64,000 nt of DNA from Caprella mutica (lineage: Eukaryota > Arthropoda > Malacostraca > Amphipoda > Caprellidae), in assembly GCA_947561585.1 (NCBI GenBank), contig CANNZV010000857.1, forward strand, positions 208,611 to 272,610, read 5' to 3'. Positions within the stretch are counted from its first letter, which is position 1; each line of letters begins with the position of its first letter. The translations under genes were made by a program, and so were the position numbers. Below, in pieces: positions 23,803-35,231 of the stretch. Under the pieces are notes generated by a model. That model did no database searches and was not told where the DNA came from. It saw only the letters and a list, made by a program, of their open reading frames with translations.

Positions 23803-25155
23803 GTATGTTGATTATGATCTAATTTTCTAATCGTAATGTTTGCTTCAATTCCTCAAATGATATGTTAGTTATTGTTAAAGTTCCCCTCCTATATCAAATA
23901 TTTTTATTGTTTTAATCAATGAGGCGTAGCTATGTTTCTTATCATTTTGCTGCAATCCATGTAAAATTTTAGTGCATATATTCTGTTCCAAATGTTTTTT
24001 AATTTTTTTTTACCAGAACTATACCATATCCATTTCATTTCTGTATTGCTGATATCCAGTCCAAAGAAAAAGAATGAACACCATTTGCTTTGAATGTCTA
24101 CCAAGTAGATTGCTACTATTAATCTAATCTTAAATATTTCTGTAAAGATATAGGATTAAAAATACTTATCTTAGAAACGTATGTAGCTAAAAGCCAAGAA
24201 GCCATTTCAATAGCGAATAAAACCTGAAATTTCATTATTTGATTGTCATATTCAAAATGGAACCAAAACAAAGAGTGGTTAATCTTTTTCTTCGGCGTCA
24301 GATAAGTGTTTTGGTTAATGGCGCCACTCATCGTATTTGAAACTTCAATTATATAATTAAATACATACTGAATCAAATTTTACGCGGTTTGCAGATTAAT
24401 GATCCTAGACCTTAGTTCCATTAAATCGTGTAATAAACTGAAAAAAATTCTTTGGAACCTGGAGAGGACCTTCAACAAGGATGAGTTTCATTCATTTCTT
24501 GGCAAATAATAATCAGAAAGATAAGGATAAGATATATTCAATGTATAAATGACACATTTATTATATCATTAGTAGAGCTTTCTACATAGGGAAATATACA
24601 TCTAATAGTCTTATATCTACTACCTATGGTCTTGAGAACCTTTGCCTATTTTGTTGAATTCAAAGAGCTATCTTTTTGGTATCTAAATATAATAATTATT
24701 AGAAACGAAGCTCTTATTTGACTTTCTCTTATTTATTTCTGTTATTTCACCTTTTGATTTCTAATGATAGTACAGCTAATACTACTTCTAAAATACTAAA
24801 ATCTTAAGTTTCTATGTTTCTGGTATCCCTATTTACCTATTCTTTTAATTTTTAATTTTTGTTCTTCCACTTATTAGATCATCTATAAGTAATTGTTATC
24901 TAATATTAAACCAAAAAATTATGATATTTACTTTTCCATATAATATCGAATAATGGTTTGAAATAGTTATTTGATTGAGAAAATTACATGTGTTTCTATT
25001 ATTAAGTATCGAAAGTTAGTAGCTACCTATATGATAATGAATGATATATGATTCAAAATTCAAATTATTCCATTACGTGGACCTAGTAGCACATAGGTCC
25101 ATACCTTAGGTCCAGCCATTAACCCTGCGGAAGGTGCGCTAATAAAATTACATGG
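23803..25155. other. AT-rich DNA, no gene seen
   Basis: No gene is supported. A 22-base hairpin-like segment GGACCTA...TAGGTCC lies near 25080-25105. The open frames at 23916-24104 and 24119-24376 (minus) have no recognisable motif. If 23657-23802 is an exon, this would be intron. Confidence 0.5.
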
Positions 25156-25159
25156 ATAC

Positions 25160-25267
25160 ACGCGTTGTGTATTTTCAAGTCTCTAGGTTTAACCGTTTGT
25201 GAGTAGTAATATTGCTCCAAGTAAAACACACACAGACACACACACACACACAGATGTAGCGTATTAT
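25160..25267 (-). mobile_element. Helitron-like 5' region (H2), split by E1 copy 2
   Basis: This segment matches 30800-30923: TTTTCAAGTCTCTAGGT, AACCGTTTGTGAGTA, AATATTGCTCCAAG, an ACACACAGACAC run, then GATGTAGCGTATTA. In the intact relative the sequence goes on to AAATATATAGA, the complement of a Helitron-type 5'-TC terminus. Here the E1 element interrupts it, and ATATATAGA resumes at 28941-28949. The 3' end of this Helitron was not found. Confidence 0.55.
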
Positions 25268-26024
25268 ATCCCGGGCAAGAAGGTTTTATGCCTGGGATAT
25301 TCCCTTAATATCTACAATATTCCCTCCTAGTCTGCACTCACAGTTTGATGATGAAGGAATATTCCTGTAACAATAATATCGGATACTATTCAAATTCTTA
25401 TACGAGGGATTATTCCAGGAATATTGGAGAGTTACAGTATTCGGTCAGATATTATCCTAGGATATTCAGGGAATATCATATTTCTATAGTATTCCATGCG
25501 AAACAAATTGGAATATTCTTGGAATATATATTTTTGATAGCATTCCATTATGAATATCCCATATATATCCCAAGAATTTTCAAGCTAGTTACATATAATA
25601 GTATTCCCAAAAATATAACGAAGGAATATCCCTGGAACATTTGGGATCTACAGTATTCTTAGTGAAACAATGACGGAATGTAACGGGAATCGAATGAAAA
25701 ATTTTACTTCCTAAGAAATACTTTTGAATATCCCTGGAACTATTTCAATATTTTTGATAAGGAATATATCCCATTGGGTTATATGAAGGAATGTTCCTGG
25801 AAGAAGGGAAATTTAAAGTATGTATTTCAAACAACAAAGGAATATCAATTGAATCGAACGATGATTTTTTCTTTTTCCTTAGAGTTTGGTTGTCTAATTT
25901 GAAAACTAAGAAACGTTAGTTTGTGAGATGAACTGTTGTAATTTGGATTTCATATGTTCTCTTTTAATTTTTACCATCTATATAATTTTTAACGCTACTT
26001 GTAGTTTTTGAGGATGCGCAAGAG

Positions 26025-26260
26025 TTAAGCTCTTTGTCTATGAGGTGTTAGATTTTCGTGTTAGGTATGTGCTTCCATTTTCATCTTCTATTAATAACGA
26101 AACTCCTTCACGAAGCTTTTCTGCATCCATGAGCTTTGTCACCGACTTATAATGTGACTTCTTCTATAAGTCAGTTTCTTTTCTGGTTGCTTCTTCCAGT
26201 CTCTTGTATTTCAAAACGTCAGCGTTATGGCCTTTTGTTCTTGAGCAGATACTAAACAAC
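26025..26260 (-). pseudogene. dispersed coding-like segment D3, copy 2
   Basis: Counterpart of 15735-15990 in the second E1 copy. It retains the complement of AGCTCATGGATGCAGAAAAG and the CTTGTATTTCAAAACGTC block. Stop codons differ from copy 1, so it is not under coding constraint here. Confidence 0.4.
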
Positions 26261-28235
26261 CAAGTAAATTAAAAATATCGATCTAAATGAATAGAATATC
26301 GGATCAGTAAATTTAATGCTGGCTCCCTATCAGAAATTAGTAGTACCTACAAAAATTACTTATTTCGTTTGTATGAAATGCGAAACTACTAAAAGTTGCG
26401 AATCAGGTAGCCAAAATATTTTTTATCCAATTTAGTTTTCGCCTTGCAGCACTGCAGTTCAGACGTAATAGACGGGTTATAATAGATAGTAGTTAAATTA
26501 TTAGTGTCAATTAAAGAAAAAAGAGGTTAGTATTGTGATTGTAAATGTTTAACGTATGTACACCATTGTTTCATATTTCATCAACAGCAGTTATCACTCA
26601 ACAATTTTAAATTTTGGTTTAAAGTTAAGTATTGATATCTTGTGATAACGGAATAAGAGTAGGGTCAAGCATGTAAATTGCGGCACACTAACTAACGGCG
26701 GCTTCTAGCAACATACACTTCATATATTCAAAACACACGTTAAAAACTTAAATTAATAAATTATAGCATGCACTGCGCTCCATTTGATAGCTATGCAACA
26801 CATTAATGGAATTTTGGTTCAGAATTGAAATGCAATTAAAAATTAAAATGCTGCAATTTACCTGCATGACCCTACTTACCGTACTATTTTAGTTTGTAGG
26901 CCTATTTCTATTCATATATACTCAGTTTATACTTTAATTGTAAATGGTTTCACTATGTTAATTTATTTTACGAAATGTTTATGAATATTTAGCTATAACC
27001 TAGGTTAAACAATATATATTCTCTATCCTCTGTAAGTGAAATATAAAATTTCATAAAATTATTTCTTCAGTGACCTGTTCTTCAACTGACTAGATTTTAA
27101 TATTAAAATTTTAAAAGTGCCAATAATGATTTTCAGTGTTAATAATGTTCATAGTAGCTTTTCTTCGTTCATGAGCCCTTTCTTGTTTTACTTTAATTTG
27201 ATTTTTTAACTTTTTTGACCCATATGGTTTCTCAAAACCTTTTTCCTTATCTAATTCTGTATTCCCTTTACTATCTACTTTTTCATCTTTTAAAATCTGA
27301 ATGAATCACTTAGGTTTTTTATTTAGTTTATGGATTAACTTATTGAATACAGATTATTGATAGATGATAATTAATTATTTTATTTCTTTTTAGGTACCAC
27401 TGTCACAGTTTCTGGCAATATGGTTTACTTTAAGAAGTTACAAATCTAGAGACATGTCCTCTTCATTTCGTTGTGTGAACTATGTATAGTATGAAATGCA
27501 TGCACTAAAACTATAGCTGCGCTGACACCACTAAATTCACTTCATAGTCGAGAATATCAATGAATTTAAGAATAATGACAAAATTAAGTGCTTGATTGAA
27601 TAAATTTGCTCCAGGTTAATGAAGAACCAAATGCAAAAGACTTTGTACTAGTTGTCACACAGGAAAGTAGCTCATAGCAAATTAAGCTACCACCAATCAA
27701 TTGTAGTGGTCAATAATTTTGCAAAAAGATACGAAAGCACTGTTGAGTGTTGACTGCATTAACAGATGGAAGAGGAAAATGAGAAGGTGATGGGAAATGA
27801 AACCTGTGAGCTTTTCTTAACTAAAAATTGAAAACATTGAAATTGAAAAGTACAACCATAGCGGTATAGAATAAATAAGAAATATCTAGTGAAAAAAACT
27901 GAGAGTTTATAGAACATAAATAGAGCCTCACAACATAAAAACAAGTTGCTCAGGAATTAATTTGTGCTTGATTACATTAGCTCTTTCTAAATCATGTACT
28001 ATTTGATATTTTAATAGAATGATTGACGTATGATTAGTTTCTTTCATTTAATCCCAGTACAAAGGGACAATTGTGGAAATACCTAGATTTAAGCAATGTG
28101 TCCTGTAATTAAAGTGTTAATATTCGTAGATTTTTTTATACAGTTATTTGTTCAAATTAAACTTCTTGGTGTATAGCTATGTGACAGTTAGTTATGCACT
28201 CAAGTGAATAGTGATACATGGCCAGTGATCCCTCT

Positions 28236-28760
28236 TATTTTGGATGTCTTATTCCATTGGTACTTCTTCAATATTCCCTCTTTCTTTGGATGACTCATTC
28301 AAAAGATATCCCTTCAATATTCCCTCTTCCTTTAGTTGTCTTATTCCATATGTATTCCTTCAGTATGCCCTCCTCATTTAGATACCTTATTCCATATGTA
28401 TTCCTTCAATATATCCTCCTCATTTAGATGTCTTATTTCATAGGTATTCCTTCAATATTCCCTCTTCCTTTAGATGTCCTCTTCCATATGTATTCCTTTA
28501 ACATTCCCTCCTCATTTAGATGTCTTATTCCATAGGTATTCCTTCAATATTCCCTCTTCCTTTAGATGTCTTCTTCCATAGGTATTCCCTCTTACTTTGG
28601 ATGTCTTATTCCATAGGAATTCCTTCAATATTCCCTCTTACTTTGGATGTCTTATTCCATAGGAATTCCTTCAATATTCCCTCTTACTTTGGATGTCTTA
28701 TTCCATAGGAATTCCTTCAATATTCCCTCTTACTTTAATGTCTTATTCCATTGGTATTCC
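28236..28760 (+). repeat. 46-bp subterminal repeats of E1 copy 2
   Basis: Around a dozen units based on TTATTCCATAGGTATTCC, TTCAATATTCCCTC and a TTTAGATGTC or TTTGGATGTC spacer. The last four units share TTACTTTGGATGTCTT and look freshly duplicated. Small open frames at 28218-28708 are repeat artefacts. Confidence 0.8.
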
Positions 28761-28949
28761 TTCATTATTCCATTGAGATTCATCTCTGCGATTCCCTAGA
28801 TTTTCCCTTGTGATTTATGGGACTATTCCATAAAAGTGTCAAAAAACTGCATTTCCTGAATATCGAAAAATGATCATCATGGAATATTCCTTGGGAATAT
28901 TCCGAGAATGTTTTGGGAATATCCATTTTTTGCGCGGGATATATATAGA

Positions 28950-30923
28950 CTAGTGGGTATCCGTGCAAAATGCACAGTAACGTGCATATATTTTTATATA
29001 TTTTTAATATCAATATTTAAGTACATTAGGTACTTATTGTGTTTGTTCCTATACATTGCACATCCCGTTTTCCATCACATTTCATAAGAATTAAGTACCA
29101 GTGAAAAAAAAATTTCCGTCCCGTTACGTCATCAATTCGTGTAAAATACTGTCGTATAGATCATAAATTATTATATAACATAGCTGTAAAAATAACTACA
29201 AATTACAAAACAATATTCAAATAATCACATTATTAAAAATTAAAATAATTAGCTACATCGATCAGTAAAATAAAATCACAATACCTATATAGGTAGCAGC
29301 TGTTATTTTATTCATTTAAATTAATTAATATAATTATGCAAAATTCGTTATAATTTGATAGTATATATTCTAGATATCATTTATTTCGAATTTATTTAAA
29401 TTCCCACCAGTCAATATCAATATTAAAATAATCATTATAATTTCAATCATGCAAAAATATGTTATTTGTTTTCGTGAGGAAATATGATAACCAGCGTAGA
29501 ATTTCATTTTCTAATTTTCGTCATATTTATAAAAGTGCTTCGAATTTCGAAAAAACGGTGAACGCTATTAATTTGTAGATCATTTTTACATATTGTAGAT
29601 ATTTTTTTGATTCGATTATTGCATTTAAAAAAAAAAAATTCGTATGTTACCATGCATTTAGCAATTAGAATTAAATCCCTATGTATTCCGTTATAACTTA
29701 AAATTCGAATAATTCGAAAACCCGTTCGAATTTCGTAAAATAAATCAATAGCGTTCTGAAGTCTGTAGGACCATATGCCATAGGTTTCCAGAAAATTTCA
29801 GTTCATTCTGTTGGATGAAAATATCCTGGAAAGTATGTCGAATAAATTCCTATGTATCCCATTCTGAATCAAGTGTTAATAATTCGAAAAACCCGTTCGA
29901 ATTTTGAATAATCCTTTTATCACGTTGAATTCGACACGACTTTCAAAAAGTTTTAAATTTCCTGGGTTTTTTTGTAGTAAAAAATAATCAAACATTTTAT
30001 TTCGTTACGTGTCAAACTATCTTTTAATTCCACTTGTTAACGTCGCTGATTGAAATTGAAATATATTGGTACATTCAGAAACTTATGTGATAGATAATAT
30101 ATATAATATATAATTTATGTTACAAACAAAAAATATCCTAAATTTCAGTTTCAACATATATATATGTGTTTGAAGGATTATCAAACAGAATCTAACTGGG
30201 GAACTTGGAGCAGCGGAACGCTATTGTTGAATTTACACGACTTAATTTTTATTATAAATTTAATTGATTCATATTTGAAAGATTGTCTGATCTGTCTATT
30301 ATTTGACTTAATAGTAGCATATTCTAATAATTTTTTAACTAAAGAAATGTTGTTCGGTTACCACAAATTAAAAACTAATTTTTCCATTATTATGCGGAGG
30401 AATCTTCTGCGGTGGAATTTTCCGGCGGTGGAACATTCCGTGGTGGAACTTTCCAGCGGTGGAACTTACCTGGTGGAAATTACCTGGTGGAACTTCCTGT
30501 GGTAGAATTTTCCGCAGGGAATTTACCTAGAACCAAATCCCTATCTATTCCATTAAAACTTAAAATTGGAATAATTTAGAAACCCGTTCGATTTTCATAA
30601 AACAAATCAATAGCGTTCTGTACGACCATAGGCCTGAGTTTTTCAGGAAAGCTCAGCCCATTCTGTTGGATAGTCTCTGAAAATATCCTGGAAAGTATGT
30701 CGATTTAATTCCTATGTATCCCATTATAAATCTAGTGTTAATAATTTAAAAACCCGTATGAATTTCGAGAAAACCTTTTAACACGTTAAATTTGACACCA
30801 CTTTCTAAGAAGTTGTAAATTTTCAAGTCTCTAGGTCTAACCGTTTGTGAGTAATATTGCTCCAAGAAACACACAGACAGACAGACACACACACAGACAG
30901 ATGTAGCGTATTAAATATATAGA
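28950..30923 (-). mobile_element. non-autonomous Helitron-like element H1
   Basis: Read on the minus strand, it starts with TC (complement of GA at 30922-30923) in TCTATATATTTAATACGC, preceded by host A. It ends with CTAG (28950-28953), followed by T. A hairpin GTGCA-TTT-TGCAC (28963-28975) lies nine bases before the CTAG. These are the hallmarks of Helitrons: 5' TC, 3' hairpin plus CTRR, insertion between A and T, no target duplication. No Rep or helicase is present. It contains a direct repeat of about 290 bases (29679-29965 and 30535-30835). It abuts the 5' terminus of another Helitron at 28949. Confidence 0.6.
29679..30835. repeat. internal direct repeat of Helitron H1
   Basis: Copies at about 29679-29965 and 30535-30835 share AACTTAAAATT, AAATCAATAGCGTTCTG, CATTCTGTTGGAT, AATATCCTGGAAAGTATGTCG, ATTCCTATGTATCCCATT and TTAATAATT blocks in the same order. 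The DNA between includes a short GGTGGAA-rich minisatellite (30395-30500). Confidence 0.7.
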
Positions 30924-30983
30924 TTACAGTCACCTATATCTTCGTAAGTTGATTGTGACATTTAATTAACTATACATGCACGT

Positions 30984-30987
<4 letters not shown>

Positions 30988-31022
<35 letters not shown>
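30988..31022. repeat. (AT)n microsatellite
   Basis: About 17 uninterrupted AT dinucleotides adjoin one end of dispersed repeat D2. A TATATATCTATATAT tract marks the same end of the other D2 copy near 60221-60233. Confidence 0.9.
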
Positions 31023-31026
<4 letters not shown>

Positions 31027-31195
31027 AATTCACTGCATTGTTGCACATCTCTATCCCTAATTAGTGTCATTGTTACACAAAATTTCTGCATGGTTACACT
31101 TGGCTTGTTATAGTAACACGCTAAATTCCCGTGTCACTATAACAGCAATGTTAATTAGATAGGAAATAAAGATGGCGGCTTAGGGATGTTTTCAT
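31010..31195 (+). repeat. dispersed repeat D2, copy 1
   Basis: This is the reverse complement of 60048-60235. Shared words are TATATCCCTAAT, CACATCTCTATC, TCATTGTTACACAAAATT, CGTGTCACTATAAC (CATGTCACTATAAC in copy 2) and TGTTAATTAGATAGGAAATA followed by AAGATGG. Repeated GTTACA/TGTAAC words suggest a structured non-coding element, possibly a MITE. Confidence 0.65.
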
Positions 31196-33189
31196 ATTCA
31201 TTCCTAGACCTAAAGAAAAGCTTTCAGATAATCAATTGATAATCATTTTGATAATCAATAGAAGAAAAATTGCATAAAGCTGATTTTCATCAACAGCAAT
31301 TCATAAACATGAGTGTAAACCCTAACTCTTCATAGTAACACTCTATATATAATTGCGTGTCACAATAACAAGTTATCGTTTCTGTACCCGATTTATGTAA
31401 CACTGTTCTTTTTCTTCAAAATTTTCACTGTAATTGTCAAAAATATCAGAGTAACATGAAAAAAGGTTAATTTGCATCATCAGCAATTCATAAACATTGT
31501 GTGAATAATTGAAACTCACTAAGTAACACTGTATATCAGTATTACATGAAGTTTGGTTAGTTTTTTTTATGATAGCCTAGGCATATCTTGTTGAACTGAA
31601 TTTATTTTAAAATATTACATATTAAAAGAATTGTAATTCATGATATATTAGTTAGGGTAAGTTATAAATTATCGGTCGATTTCTCATCTTAGGTCATGTA
31701 AGAAAACTCTTTATTCTAGGTTAATTATTATTTTATTCACAGTCTTTCTTTATGAACTGTTTATTCTCATTCTCAGTTTTGCAAATATTTAATGATTATC
31801 TGTTGCTTACAAAGTCGAATGATGAAATTTGTTCAGTTGAAGATGACAGTATAAAATAAATAGGTATCGTATTACTGAAAAATAACTAGGCATCAATTTT
31901 ATTCTCTTTAATGTCAACACACAGTCTTCCTTTATGAACTGTTTATTCTTATTAAGATATTAGTTTTGAAAATATACATTAATTATTTGAAGCTTATAAA
32001 GTGAAATGATGAAAATTGTTCATTAAGAAATCACGTGAACTTTCTTTCGGTAAATAGGTTTCGGTTAACAGAGCAAGTTCCATATGCCTTGGAAGAATTT
32101 CTTATTACTTCATAATTATTTTATATTTTGTAGCAACTGTAATTTGAGATATTTTAAATTATAGTTAGATATGGATTTTTCCTCATCGTCATTATGATAA
32201 TTGTGGAATTAGTAGTAATTTACGCCAAGTTGCGTTTTTATGAACTTGTTGAACAGCACCACATAAATTTTCAACAGCACTACATAAATTGACCGAAGAC
32301 ACCTCGATATAATAATGTTTCTTCATCTATATTTAAATTATTGATATTATTGATAGCTGAAGGTATCATGGATACCAATTAAAATTGAAATAACTATTAT
32401 TATATAGCTTTTTATTTTATGATCGATGATGTGCAACTGCCCAATAATACGTAACCTACCCTATTAGTGTCATTTCAGGCCAAAACAGTTAACTTCCTCG
32501 GAGCTGGTTTCAGATAACTAAAATTAATTATATATTGGAATATAGAATAAAGAAATTATTAATAACTTAAGAGAAAAATTCAAATGAAACGACAGCTTAG
32601 CTATGTGTGTGTAGTTAGGTAGCTAGACTAAGGTAGTGAAATTTAATTAATTGCAATAATGTAGGGATATAGAACCACCTTCTCTCTTGTTTATGTATTT
32701 ATTACATTTATCAATATACGAAGATGTCTATGCCGTGTTTGTAATGTATATTTTCGAAAAGAATAAAAGGCAACACTTAATTTAACATTTTCACTCGTGT
32801 GCGCCGCAATATGATACTTATAGTTATCCGGCTTTGAAATATTTCTATTCAATTATATCTTAGACAATTAAAATTGTGTCTTCTTTATTTTATAGGATGT
32901 AGTGATTCAGACCAATGAAATGCTTTCACCGTTATATTAGCTGTCAAAAATTTGATATTTTATTACTTCCATCGAATAAATCTTATACCCTTTATGTTTG
33001 AAATTATTTTTTATTAATTTGTAATAAATTTCTCGGATGGCTCAAACATTGACTAAAGGTTGTGGTACATTTAGTAGATAGATATCCTTCTCGTTAAAGG
33101 TAATAAGCTTCTCTTCATCCATTGCCAGTGTAGTCTTGTAGATTGAAACAATGGTTTAACTTGAGTTCTCTACATCGAATCAAGGGAAT
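31196..33189. other. AT-rich DNA, no gene seen
   Basis: It includes repeated motifs: CACAGTCTTTCTTTATGAACT near 31739 and CACAGTCTTCCTTTATGAACTG near 31920, each followed by TTTATTCT. These mark a tandem duplication of about 180 bases. No coding potential is seen. Confidence 0.5.
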
Positions 33190-33500
33190 CTATACTAGTA
33201 GGGTTTAACGTCTGCTTCCGAACCAAAGGCCATATCGATGACGTCAAAAGGAATAAATGTACAAGGGACTGGAAGAAGTAGTCTGAAGGGAAAGACACTC
33301 CATGTACAGAGTCACCTACCACAGTCATTGCCAATGCTCATGGATGCAGAAAAGCTACTTTGCAGTGAATGCAGTCACTTACAAAGAAATGTTAAGAAAA
33401 GGGACTCAAGCACTGGTGACTGCACGAACGAATGGAAGAGGACAATTTAGAGGTGATAGTAAATGAACCTGCGAGGTTACATAACACAAAAATAAAAAAT
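33190..33500 (+). pseudogene. dispersed coding-like segment D3, copy 3
   Basis: Sense-strand relative of the D3 copies: ACCAAAGGCCATATCGATGA, GCTCATGGATGCAGAAAAGC and GCAGTCACTTACAAAGAAATG occur in the same order as in the complement of 48230-48500. Open frames give TGDCTNEWKRTI at 33406-33450 and MEEDNLEVIVNEPARLHN from 33432, but stops and frame changes interrupt longer reading. It links the 'MDAEKL' and 'MEE(E/D)N' scraps in one locus, which suggests they were neighbouring parts of one ancestral gene. Confidence 0.45.
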
Positions 33501-34949
33501 AAATTGTACATGAAGACCATAACCCTAGCGCTATCCTCCATATCTGCAAGTAGCGTTAAAATAAGTTTAAAAATGTATTATTATATAAATATTCAAACTA
33601 GTATTTCACAAAAAATATTTTGACCAATGATTGAATTTATAAAAATAGATATGATAATCTGGTGGACTGGAACTATAGTTTCGCTATTTATTTTGCTGTA
33701 GGTAATTAATTTGAATGACTGGTTGTTACTGTAGTGAGAATTGGTGACTGTAGCTATTATGATGATATTTTTTTAGATATTTTAAAAGTAAATAGAATTG
33801 GCAAATGGTAGAAAATACATAGGAAACTGAAAATAATATGCATTTTATATATTGACATCTCTCCATTATATCCTGAATTGTAATAACTAAGCTAATTAAG
33901 ATAAAATCCAATGATGGCTAAGTGAAACTAGAATTGTATATAAAGAATATATTTGGGGATTTTTGCAGCTAACCACCATCAATTTCATTCGTTGGGTTGG
34001 ACCAGCTCGAATTTCCTGTACGCCAAACCACTTTAAACCTGAATGAAAAAACAGAAAGTTCAAAATTAGTATTAATTAAAACAAGTAGGAATATAGTTAG
34101 TGGATGGAATTGTTTAGGCAGTTCATATATAGCATAAATAATAGGTTGATAATTTTTAGTTTCTTGCATATTTAGTACAATTTCTAGGAAGCAGATTTTA
34201 TGGATTAATATTTTGATGGTGAAAATTTAAATTTTGTACAGACTTGAAATATTTTCTAATTCAACAGAGAGAATTGCTTCTTGTCCTTCAACTATGAATC
34301 AATTTGCTTGTAACAAACTTTAAATTGTGGCCTGTTGTATTCAATACAATGTAGGAAACAGAACTATTCATTTAATCAAAAATTAAAGTTTTCAATGGAC
34401 TCTACTTACAATAATGAACATATTCGATTAAAACTAAATTTCTAATGTTAGCTTTATTCAATATCTACAGAGCAGTAATTTTATACACTATACAGTGTAC
34501 TCAAGTGCCTAGCTTGGTGAACCCAAGAGGTTTTGCAGGTGTGCTTTGTAGAACTACTGAAACATCTGTCCAGATATGAACTGTCATGATCAAGGTTTTT
34601 AATGAAAAATATAACCTATTTGAAAGAACTAAAATTACTTACTGTAAGGGGTGATAATCTTGCTTGTGTAAATTGGAATATCCATAAACATGATAAATTT
34701 GGCCTATTTAGTATAGTGTGCTTCTATAACTATCTAGACTTTAGTGTACCTAACTAATGTAAATGTGTTCAAACCATATAAAGTTTAAGAAACACTGCTG
34801 TGTTTCTAGATTACAAAATTATCATTGAAAGAGTGACTTTTCTATGCGGCCCAGGAAAAAATTGACATGGTCGCAGCTCTCCCCAGTGTGTATCACCCGG
34901 GGTAATATTTCTGGTATCAAGAAATAGAGGGAGAACATAATCACTTTTA
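33501..34949. other. AT-rich DNA, no gene seen
   Basis: Nothing supportable. A slightly GC-richer patch at 34835-34915 (GCGGCCCAGG, CACCCGGGG) has no open frame of note. The short minus-strand frames at 33726-33911 and 33969-34169 look random. Confidence 0.5.
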
Positions 34950-35231
34950 ATTATCAACTTTAGGGCTTATAATTAAAATAACTCACCATCAAAATCTGGT
35001 GAAATTGGAGGGGACTGACAAAAAGTGAGAATCTGCTGACCTTGGTTCTGTAAATATTAATTACATTAGTTGATTTAATATGAAGAAAATGAAATGAATG
35101 AACAAATTGGGGAAGAATGAAGTAAGAATAATAAATTGAAGTTAAATACAGCAAATATACTCAATTAATTACTATTCTAATTAATTAAATGAAGCTACTC
35201 TGTGACATAAAATTAAAATTACTCACAATCA
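34950..35231 (+). repeat. left flank of the 55-bp array, duplicated sequence
   Basis: TTATAATTAAAATAACTCAC, then ATCAAAATCTGGTGAAATTGG and AGGGGACT, at 34970-35020. This matches 39279-39330, and a shorter echo (AAATTAAAATTACTCACAATC) lies at 35210-35230. These are copies of the precursor from which the array grew. Confidence 0.65.

Larger units (their letters stand above)
25268..28940. mobile_element. unassigned 3.7-kb DNA element E1, copy 2
   Basis: Full-length relative of 14988-18650. It begins ATCCCGGGCAAGAAGG and ends TTTTTTGCGCGGGAT. Here the ends pair better as inverted repeats (TATCCCGGGCAAGAA against TATCCCGCGCAAAAA). ATAT flanks both sides and may be the target duplication, though the target is itself an AT repeat. 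The empty site is visible at 30901-30923. Base changes and small indels are scattered along the element, so the copies are not recent. There is no transposase; the 105-codon frame at 25345 lies in the GGAATATTCC-rich terminus and is not convincing. Confidence 0.75.

Noticed and set aside
25345..25662. 105-codon frame in E1 copy 2
   Set aside because: It is Tyr/Ser/Ile-rich text from GGAATATTCC-dense DNA; the same place in copy 1 is interrupted by stops.
28218..28708. Open frames with PSIFPLPLDVLFH repeats
   Set aside because: They are products of the 46-bp subterminal repeats of E1.
30164..30505. 113-codon plus-strand frame
   Set aside because: It is inside Helitron H1; the C-terminal half is a GGTGGAA minisatellite and the N-terminal half has no recognised motif.
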